From positions 248,001 through 312,000 of the forward strand of contig CBDHHR010001146.1 in assembly GCA_965263245.1 (NCBI GenBank): 64,000 nt of DNA, in the 5' to 3' direction. Source of the stretch: DT-68 sp965263245 (GTDB lineage Bacteria > Bacillota_I > Bacilli_A > Mycoplasmatales > Metamycoplasmataceae). The notes under the pieces are model-generated. The model was given only the letters and a program-made list of their open reading frames with translations. It ran no database searches and was not told where the DNA came from. A program made the position numbers and the translations under genes. Positions 56,149 through 64,000 of the stretch are shown piece after piece (the first letter of the stretch is position 1; each line of letters opens with the position of its first letter).

Positions 56149-56169
56149 ATCATGTTTAATGTGACCATT

Positions 56170-56197
56170 AAAAAAAGTACTAACTAGTACTTTTTTT
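56170..56197. terminator. Bidirectional terminator between tRNA-Gly and pyrG
   Basis: Perfect inverted repeat AAAAAAAGTACTA/TAGTACTTTTTTT with a two-base centre. Runs of A and T on both sides let it end transcription from either direction; it overlaps the last codons of pyrG. Confidence 0.8.
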
Positions 56198-57781
56198 AAT
56201 AATTGTTTTTTTGATAAACTCTTTAAAAAGTGGGTGTTCTTTCAAAGGGTTAGAATTAAATTCAGGATGAAATTGAACCCCAATGTAAAACGGGTGTTTA
56301 TTGTATTCAACTATTTCTGCAAGATTATTCTTAATGTTTTTACCACAAAAAACAAAACCATCTTTTTCTAATTCATCTTTGAATTTGGGATTTATCTCGT
56401 ACCTGTGTCTATGTCTTTCAAGAATTTTACTTTTTTTGTACATTTGATAAACAAGAGTGTTTTTATCAATTATGGTTTCATGTTCACCAAGTCTTAGCGT
56501 TCCCCCTAAATTATCATTGTATTTTTTATCTCTAATAATATCTACTATCGGTGTTCCAACTTTATCATTTTCGGTTGATATTGCATCTTTATAACCGCAT
56601 TTTTTAGCTCATGCAATTGTCATCGCTTGCATTCCGTAACAAATTCCAAAAGTTGGAATGTCTAAATTTCTTAAATACTCTGCAGCAATTACTTTTCCTT
56701 CAAAACCTCTTTTTCCAAAACCAGGCAAGATTAAAACACCATCTACATCTTTAACAGTGTTTTTAATGTTTTCCTTGGTAATTTTTGAAGATTGAACTCA
56801 TTTTAAATTAATTTTACAATTTTTATAAATTGCAGAAACTTTAAGAGCTTCAATAATTGAATAATAAGCATCTTTAAACGTTGTGTATTTACCAATCATT
56901 GCGATGTTTAATTCTTTTTTATCTTTAGCATTTATTAATTTAACAAAACGTTTTCAATTATCTAATTCAGCTTTTTTATCCTTTAAGTTAAAGTAATTTG
57001 TAATTTTTTGCACCACGTTTTTTTCTTCAAGTAATAAAGGTATTTCGTAAATACTTTTTGAATCGCTCAAACCAACAATTGCTTCTTTTTTTAACAATGC
57101 AGAAAAAGAAGTTTTTGCAATAATCTTATCAGTTATTGGAAAATTTGATCTTAAAACAATCATGTTAGGATTAATTCCGTATTTTCTAAGCTCTTTAACT
57201 GAGTGTTGAGTTGGTTTTGATTTAAATTCTTTTGAAGCATTTAAAAACGGAATGTATGAAGTGTGAATTAAAAAACACTTTTCTTTGTGTTTGTTTAATA
57301 AGTTAGCTAATGTATAAATAAAAGGTTGGGATTCAATATCACCAATTGTTCCCCCAACCTCTGTAATAATAAAATCAGCCTTTGATTTTTCTTCAGATTT
57401 TAGTATTATTTCTTCAATATAATCTGTCACGTGAGGAATTATTTGAATAGTTTTCCCTCCGTAAAAGCCTTCTCTTTCACGGTTGATGATTTTATTATAA
57501 ATTTGTCCAGAAGTAAAATTAGAATCTTTGGTAAACTTTGTACCGATAAACCTTTCGTAGTGTCCTAAATCTAAATCTGTTTCTCCACCGTCCTTAGTAA
57601 CAAAAACTTCTCCGTGTTCATAAGGAGACATTGTTCCCGCATCAAGATTAAGGTAAGGATCAAGTTTTTGAACAAAAATTGAATATCCTCTTGATTTTAA
57701 TAATCTACCTATTGAAGAAGCTACAACACCTTTTCCGAGTCCGGAAACAACACCTCCTGTGACAAAAATAAATTTTGACAT
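56180..57781 (-). CDS. pyrG: CTP synthase
   Basis: 533 residues on the minus strand, normal length. Synthetase domain with GGVVSGLGKGVVASSIG near the start and GGTIGDIESQPF; glutamine amidotransferase domain with the nucleophile Cys in FGICYGMQ and the His/Glu pair in VQFHPEF. It makes CTP from UTP, ATP and glutamine. TGA=Trp in several places. A strong ribosome binding site (TAGGAGG) precedes the ATG. The C-terminal codons run into the bidirectional terminator. Confidence 0.97.
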
Positions 57782-57853
57782 ATTAACCTCCTAATTAAAT
57801 AATTTTAACAAAAAACTCATTTATATAGTTTTTGTTTGTTTTAAAATAAGTTT

Positions 57854-58684
57854 ATGAATAAATTTGTTGCAACCAAAAATGATGCCGGAAGAACCATATT
57901 AAAATTTATAACTTCGGTTTTTAAAAACATTCCTCATCATAAAATAGAAAAACTTTTTCGAAAAAAGAATGTTAAAATAAATGACCAAAAAATAAGTGAT
58001 AAAAAAATTATTTTAAAAGAAAATGATGTGATTAAAATTTATGGTTTAAACCTAGAAGTAAAAATTGATTTTAAAAATGTTGAAATTCATTTTAGAGTTA
58101 TTTATGAAGATGAAAATATTCTTGTGATTAATAAACCAGAAAATTTTGTAGTTCATGGAAAATATAATTCTATCGATAATCAAGTCTTGTCATATTTAAA
58201 ATTTAAAAAAGTTGATTCATTTACTCCTTCGCACGTTGGAAGACTTGATAAACTAACTTCAGGAATCATGTTATATGCTAAAAATTATAATTCTCTAAAA
58301 GAATTAAATGATAAAAAAACTTATTTTGAAAAATTTTACATTGCAATTTCAAAACTTAACGAGAAATTCTTACTTGAAGCATTTATTTTTCATGATGATT
58401 TAAAGCAAAAAGAATTTATAAGTCAAAAAAAGGGCAAAAGTTGTAAAACTAGTTTTATTCCCGTTGAAGATAATAAAGTTTTAATTCAAACTTATAGTGG
58501 AAGAAAACACCAAATAAGAGCATCACTAGAATATTTAAAGTTTCCCATTAAGGGTGACACAAAATATGGTGGAACCAGTGCAAGAAGACTTTATTTACAT
58601 TCAAATAAATTAATTTTAAATAATTTAGAAGGTCATTTAAACTATTTAAATAAAAAAGAATTTATTTCAAAACCAGATTTTTAA
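57854..58684 (+). CDS. RluA-family 23S rRNA pseudouridine synthase
   Basis: 276 residues. An S4-like RNA-binding domain is in the first ~75 residues (KIEKLFRKKNVKINDQKIS), then the catalytic domain with the Asp in HVGRLDKLTSGIMLYAK near residue 130 and the C-terminal SGRKHQIRASLEYLKFPIKGD. It could be RluC or RluD; the sequence alone does not decide. It is divergent from pyrG across ~70 bases and its 3' end overlaps the next, oppositely oriented gene by 23 bases. Confidence 0.9.
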   Translation: MNKFVATKNDAGRTILKFITSVFKNIPHHKIEKLFRKKNVKINDQKISDKKIILKENDVIKIYGLNLEVKIDFKNVEIHFRVIYEDENILVINKPENFVVHGKYNSIDNQVLSYLKFKKVDSFTPSHVGRLDKLTSGIMLYAKNYNSLKELNDKKTYFEKFYIAISKLNEKFLLEAFIFHDDLKQKEFISQKKGKSCKTSFIPVEDNKVLIQTYSGRKHQIRASLEYLKFPIKGDTKYGGTSARRLYLHSNKLILNNLEGHLNYLNKKEFISKPDF

Positions 58685-59540
58685 AATCAATTTTTAATTT
58701 AGAAAAATTTGTTTGATAAATAATATTATTGTTTTCATATATTTTTTTAGTATTTTGATTAATTTCAATAATTATGTTTTTTTCTGGTCTAATTAAAGTA
58801 GAATTTTTTGGAATTTTATCATCATATTCTGCTACAAAAATTTTTATTTTTTCTTGATCTTTAGGTTCAGGAAAACATATAAATATTTCTGTATCTTTTC
58901 CCATTTTATTATTTATTTCTTTACCATATTTTTTAATTAAAGTTTCCAAAAAAAATTCAGAAGAAACTATTGGAATTGGATATGCTTGAAAAATTATCAA
59001 TTTTTTTATTTTAAAGTTTTTTTTATTTTCAATATATGTTTTACTTAATTTTCTAATTATTATTTTATAGACTTCATTTATAAAATATTTAGAAATTTCA
59101 ATTAAATCAATAGAATTTTGATTTTTTTTAAGATGTTTAAATTTTGATTTTTCATTTATTTTTTTACACATTTCATCCAAAAACTCTTTATTATTTTTGT
59201 ATTTATATATATTCGAATTAAAGCTAGAAATTTCATATCAGTATTTTTCTATTTTTACATCAGGTAAATTTGGATCAGTGTTTTTAGAAAACAATAATTC
59301 ATTTTTTTCTAAATGATAATCTATTTTTTTTCTTATTTTAGGATGATATTTATATAAAAAAATAGTTACAAAAAATTCAAATATTTCTTGTTTAGAAGTA
59401 AAAACTTTTAATTTTTTATTTTTTTCAATCATATTAAAAAATTTATCATTTAAAGTTTTATAAATAAATCCTTTTTTAGTAAATTCTAACAAATGTTTTT
59501 CACTAGAAATAATCATTTTAAATAAGTCAATTTTGTTCAT
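58662..59540 (-). CDS. Unknown protein, possible PD-(D/E)XK-like N-terminal region
   Basis: 292 residues on the minus strand, continuous with TGA=Trp at 59235. The protein is basic and Asn/Lys/Ile-rich, without signal or membrane segment. The stretch ELLFSKNTDPNLPDVKIEKY followed by WYEI resembles the PD...E arrangement of YaeQ-like and other PD-(D/E)XK proteins, but the third motif is not clear, so this is only a hint. Convergent overlap with the pseudouridine synthase gene. Low-complexity composition suggests an accessory gene. Confidence 0.55.
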
Positions 59541-59677
59541 CCTAAAAATTATATTTTAATTTTAAAAGTTTATTTTATTTTTAAAATTTAAACTAAAAAA
59601 ACTCATATATTTTTATGTTTAGTTATTAATATTTAATAAAGTTGTTGATTTTATTAAAAAATTAATATAATTCTTAT

Positions 59678-61654
59678 ATGATTTCACCAAAAGAGAAAAT
59701 TGAAAACTTAAGAAAAAAACTTAATGTTTGGTCTAGAGAGTATTATGAAAAAGATTCTCCGTCAGTTTCCGATGCTGAATATGATAGTGCTTATAGTCAA
59801 TTAATTGAACTTGAAAAAAAGTATCCTCAGTTTTATGATCCTAATTCTATAACCCAAAAAGTTGGTGGTAAAACTGATAATAGGTTTAAAAAAATTAAAC
59901 ATAAATTTCCCATGCTTTCGCTTGGAAACGCTTTTAATAAAGGAGAACTTTTAAAATTTGACAAACAAGTTAAAGATGCACTTTATACTGAAAAAGACAT
60001 TGAATATGTTGTTGAATACAAAATTGATGGTTTGTCTATTTTAGTTCAATATGAAAACGGAAGTTTTTATAGAGCTGTCACTAGAGGTGATGGTTTTGAA
60101 GGTGAAGATGTTAGTCATAATGTAATTACAATAGAGGATATTCCTAAAAAAATAAAATATAAAAATTCACTTGAAGTAAGAGGCGAAATTTACATGAAAA
60201 AAAGTGTTTTTGAAAAATTAAACCAGAAAGGTTTAAATTTAGCAAACCCAAGAAATGCAGCTTCTGGAACAATTAGACAGTTAGATTCTAAAATTGCCAA
60301 AAACAGAAAATTATCAGCCTTTTTATATTCAATTCCAAATCCAATTAGTCATAATTTAAATACGCACTACCAAATTTTAAAGTTTTTAGAAGATAATAAA
60401 ATTAAAATGAACAAAAAAACTCACCTTGCTCAAAACATAAACAAAGCAATTTTATTAGTTGAAAAAATGACTCAAAAAAGAAATGATCTTCCGTATTTAG
60501 TGGACGGAGTGGTTGTTAAAGTTAACAACATTAAAACTTGAGAAGATATTGGTTCAACAGTTAAATTTCCCAAATACATGATTGCTTTTAAATTTCCCGA
60601 AGAAGTTGTAGAAACAAAGTTACTCGATATTTTTCCAACCGTTGGTCGTACCGGAAGAATAACTTATAACGCCAAGCTTTCTCCTGTAAAATTAGTGGGG
60701 ACAAACGTAAAATCAGCAACGCTTCATAATGCTGAATACATTGAAGAACTTGACATTAATGTAGGTGATATTGTTAAAGTTAAAAAAGCTGGTGACATTA
60801 TTCCTAAAGTTTTAGGAGTAAAATTAAAAGTTAATCATAAAAAATGAAAACGTCATTTAAATTGTCCTTCTTGTCATTCTTTATTAAAAGTTGAAAAAGA
60901 TTTAGTAGATCAGTACTGTGTTAATGAAAAATGTTTGGAAAAAAATATTTCTAATTTTGAACATTATGTTTCAAAGGGAGCAATGAACATTGAAGGTTTT
61001 TCTTCAGAAACCATAAAAACATTTTTAAAGGAAAAATTAATTGTGGATATTCCTTCAATATTTAATTTAAAAAACTATAAAGATAAAATATTATCACTTC
61101 CAGGTTGAAAAGAAAAATCTTTAAACAAGCTATTAAAAGCAATTGAAGATTCTAAAAACTTAACTTTAGATAAATTTATTTTTAGCTTAGGTATAAGACA
61201 TGTCGGAAGCAAAAATTCAAAAATTCTAGCTAAAAGATTTGGTAAATTAGAAAATTTAATAAACGCTAGTAATTATTCTCTTGAATCAATAAGAGATATT
61301 GGAGATAAAGTTTCAGAATCATTAACAAGTTATTTTTTAAATCAAAAAAATCAAGAGTTAATCAAAAAACTAATTTCTCTTGGAATTAACATTACAGAAA
61401 CAGAAGAGCCAAAATCTAGTGTGTTTAACGGATTAACGTTTGTAATAACAGGAGTTTTAAATAAACCAAGAAAACATTTTATGGATATAATAGAATTAAA
61501 TAGCGGAAACGTTGCAACTACAATTACATCAAAAACAGATTATTTAATTGTTGGTGAAAACCCTGGTTCAAAGTTAATTAAAGCTCAAAATTTAAAAGTT
61601 GATGTTTTAGATGAAGATGCTTTTAATAAATTACTAAAGGAGAAAAATGACTAA
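59678..61654 (+). CDS. ligA: NAD-dependent DNA ligase
   Basis: 658 residues, four TGA=Trp codons. Adenylation domain with the active-site Lys in YKIDGLSI near residue 115 and RGEIYMKK; OB fold (VGRTGRITYNAKLSPVKLVG); zinc finger CPSC...C...C (about 395-415); helix-hairpin-helix region; and C-terminal BRCT domain (FVITGVLNKPRKHFMDIIE). It seals nicks during replication and repair. First gene of an operon: its stop overlaps the gatC start (ATGACTAA). Confidence 0.97.
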
Positions 61655-61937
61655 AAAAAGAATATTAGAAATTTCAAATTCATTAAAGTTTAACATTAAT
61701 GATCAAGCCGCTCAAGAGATTTTAGACTCTTATAATGAATTTGAAGTTTCATTTAATAAATTAAAAAAAATTAACACTGATAATGTAGAGCCAATGACCA
61801 GAATTGATGATAGTCGTATTTCCTTTTTGAGAGAAGATAAAGTTGAAAATACTTTTTTAAAAGAAAAGTTTTTAAAAAATGCTCCTAATAAAGATAAAGA
61901 CTACATTATTCTAAGTAAAGAGGATTTAAATGATTAA
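61647..61937 (+). CDS. gatC: Asp/Glu-tRNA amidotransferase subunit C
   Basis: 96 residues. It matches the small helical GatC subunit in size and position, with the VEPMTRIDDSRISFLREDKV segment. It stabilises the GatA-GatB pair. Overlaps of 8 bases with both ligA and gatA. Confidence 0.88.
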   Translation: MTKKRILEISNSLKFNINDQAAQEILDSYNEFEVSFNKLKKINTDNVEPMTRIDDSRISFLREDKVENTFLKEKFLKNAPNKDKDYIILSKEDLND

Positions 61938-63237
61938 AAATAGAGGTGATATTAAAAAAGCACTTGATGGTTTAAAATCTTCTCCTGCTACTTCTTATTT
62001 ATTTAAAGATGCAAAATTTGGTAAAGGTTTATTAAATGGTGCAGTTTTTACCATAAAAGATCTTTATACTAACAAAAATTCAATTGTGCAAGCTTCTTCT
62101 AAAATTTTAGAAGGTTTTTACCCTTTTTATGATTCTACAATAGTTGAAAAAATTAAAGCTAACGGTGGAGCAATTGTTGCTAATGTTCATTGTGATGAAT
62201 TAGGACTTGGTGGAACCGGAACGTTTAACGCATATTCAAACATCGGACAAAACCCTTTAGATAAAAAAAGAATTATTGGTGGTTCTTCTTCAGGTTCAGT
62301 TTACACTTTTAATAAAAACATTTCTATTTCAGTTGGTTCAGATACTGGTGATTCAGTAAGACTTCCGGCTTCATATAATGGTTTATACGGGTTTAAACCT
62401 TCATATGGTGCTATTTCTCGGTACGGAAAGTTTCCTTTTGCAGCTTCTTTAGATACAGTTGGATATTTTGCTCATAATGTTGAAGACATAATTTTAACTT
62501 CACAAGTTTTATACGGCAAAGACAAAAAAGACATGTCGTCTAAAAATGTTGAAAAACCAATCAATAAAGCTGTAAAACCAAAAAAAATTGGTTTTATAAA
62601 TAATGCTAATGAACTAGAAGATTACCAAAAAAAAGCGTATGAAAACTTAAAACAACAATTAAAAAAAGATGATATTAAAATTTTAGAATTTTCTTTAAAC
62701 AAAGAATTAGTTAAAAATATTAATTGTGTTTACCAAGCAATTTCTTTTTCTGAAGCTTCTTCAAACAATTCAAATTTTAACGGAATAACTTTTGGTAAAA
62801 ATTTAAAAGGTAAAAATTGAAGTGAAATAATGACAAACACAAGAAGTAAATTATTTGGATATGAAGTTCAAAGAAGAATGACAATTGGTGCGTATTTTTT
62901 ACTTTCAGAAAACATTAAAGATATTTTTTACAAAGCTCAAAAAGTAAGAAGATTGATTGTGAACGAATTTAGCAGCATTAAAAAACAAGTTGATGTTTTA
63001 GTTTTTCCAGCAACAACAATTGCCCCTTTATTTAACGAAAAAAAAGATCATAAAAATTATTGAAATTCATATTTAATTCACGCAAATTTTTCTGGTTCTC
63101 CTTCCATTTCTATTCCTTGAAAAAAACATCGTAAAATGCCTTTTAACCTTTCGATTGATGCTCTTTTATACGAAGATAAAAAACTTTTATCAAACGCACT
63201 TTATCTTGATAATTTTTTAAGGAGCAATAATGAATAA
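61930..63237 (+). CDS. gatA: Glutamyl-tRNA(Gln) amidotransferase subunit A
   Basis: 435 residues, with TGA=Trp. The amidase signature is present: catalytic Lys in FTIKDLYT (~44), the GGSSSGSVY serine-rich loop (~118) and the nucleophile Ser in SDTGDSVRLPASYNGLYGFKPS (~142). It releases ammonia from glutamine for GatB. It is short at the N-terminus compared with Bacillus GatA, as in other mycoplasmas. Its last 8 bases overlap gatB. Confidence 0.95.
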
Positions 63238-64000
63238 TTTTAAAGCAACAATTGGTGTTGAAATTCACATTAGTTTAAACACAAAATCTAAAATGTTTTC
63301 ATCTTCTAAAAATAATTTTAATGATCCTCCAAACACAAATATTTCACCAGTAGATGTTGGTTATCCCGGTGCACTTCCTGTTTTAAATAAAGAAGCTGTT
63401 GTAAAAGCAATTAAATTAGCCAAAGCACTTAAAATGGAAATTAATAACACGCTTTATTTTGATAGAAAAAATTATTATTATCCTGATCTTCCCAAAGGAT
63501 TTCAAATCACCCAACACGAAAATCCAATTGCTAAAAACGGTAAATTAAAAGTTTTAAATAAAATAATTAATATTCAAAGAATTCAACTTGAAGAAGACAC
63601 TGCCAAATCAATTCATAAAAATAATAAAACTTATCTAGATTTTAACCGTGCGGGTGCACCGTTGATTGAAGTTGTTTCTAAACCTGAATTTTCTTCACCA
63701 AAAGAAGCTGCAAAATATGTTGAAATAATTAAAAATATGGTTGTTTTTCTCAAAATTTCTGATGGAAAAATGGAAAACGGTTCTTTAAGAGCTGATATCA
63801 ATGTTTCGTTAAACTATGTTGATCAAAAAACTTTCGGAACAAAAGTTGAGATTAAAAATTTAAACTCAATTTCTAACATCGAAAAAGCAATTAAAGTAGA
63901 ACTTGAAAAACAAAAAAATGCATTATTAAAAAACAAAAAAATTATTTCCTGAACAAAAAGATTTGACGAAAAACTCCAAGATACAGTTGAAATGCGAATT
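63230..64000 (+). CDS. gatB: Asp/Glu-tRNA amidotransferase subunit B (3' end outside window)
   Basis: 257 residues are visible. GatB motifs: IGVEIHISLNTKSKMFSSS, PNTNISPVDVGYPGALPVLN, NYYYPDLPKGFQITQ, EEDTAKSIH and FNRAGAPLIEVVS. It activates and transamidates Glu-tRNA(Gln) to Gln-tRNA(Gln). Good ribosome binding site (AAGGAG) inside the gatA 3' end. Confidence 0.97.

Overview
The window is AT-rich mollicute DNA (Mycoplasma in the broad sense). UGA must be read as Trp: dozens of conserved genes (ychF, mgtE, ptsI, ligA, gatA, pyrG and others) are broken only by in-frame TGA, and a tRNA-Trp with anticodon UCA is encoded at 21637-21713. All genes below are therefore assembled under translation table 4. 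The species is not certain. The expanded surface proteins resemble the lipoprotein-17/Mvsp-type proteins known from M. mobile and relatives, but a tRNA-Ile(CAU)-like gene argues against M. mobile itself.

Layout. 1-6588: 3' end of a GH38 alpha-mannosidase, a small membrane protein, a four-tRNA cluster, an azoreductase, a class II Fic protein preceded by a 40-bp tandem repeat, tRNA-Ser and ychF. 6589-13729: first block of modular surface proteins. 13739-24000: metK with a long structured leader, several tRNAs, an ABC ATPase with a tandem triplet of permease paralogues, a three-gene mycoplasma-specific cluster, cdaA and mgtE. 24008-27582: cardiolipin synthase and the PTS phosphocarriers ptsH-ptsI. 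27583-47890: second surface-protein block (four proteins ending in eight propeller-like repeats). It also holds two AAA-ATPase loci of defence type, one with an intact TOPRIM-like partner and one whose partner is a decayed remnant, and an IS256-family element inserted in a MATE transporter gene. 47891-52311: whiA, a Ca/Na exchanger, secG and rnr. 52312-55828: third surface block (two intact genes and one pseudogene). 55829-64000: tRNA-Gly, pyrG, an RluA-type pseudouridine synthase, an unknown gene, and the tightly overlapping ligA-gatC-gatA-gatB operon.

The most striking feature is the surface-protein system. Ten loci share an almost identical N-terminal membrane anchor without a lipobox cysteine. 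Nine carry shuffled ~100-residue modules (called A, B, C here) and/or a D module with eight 'F-x-D-x-F-x-N-L-W' blades. Nearly every locus, and also two of the permease paralogues, has the same upstream cassette: a terminator-like hairpin, a run of 13-15 T, about 11-15 nt, then TATAAT. This arrangement suggests promoter-level phase variation plus recombination between cassettes.

The second system worth attention is a two-gene AAA ATPase/TOPRIM-like operon (36808-38695) with overlapping start and stop codons, a consensus sigma-A promoter and an overlapping palindrome. A related ATPase (43064-44305) has the same layout, followed by remnants of the same partner gene.
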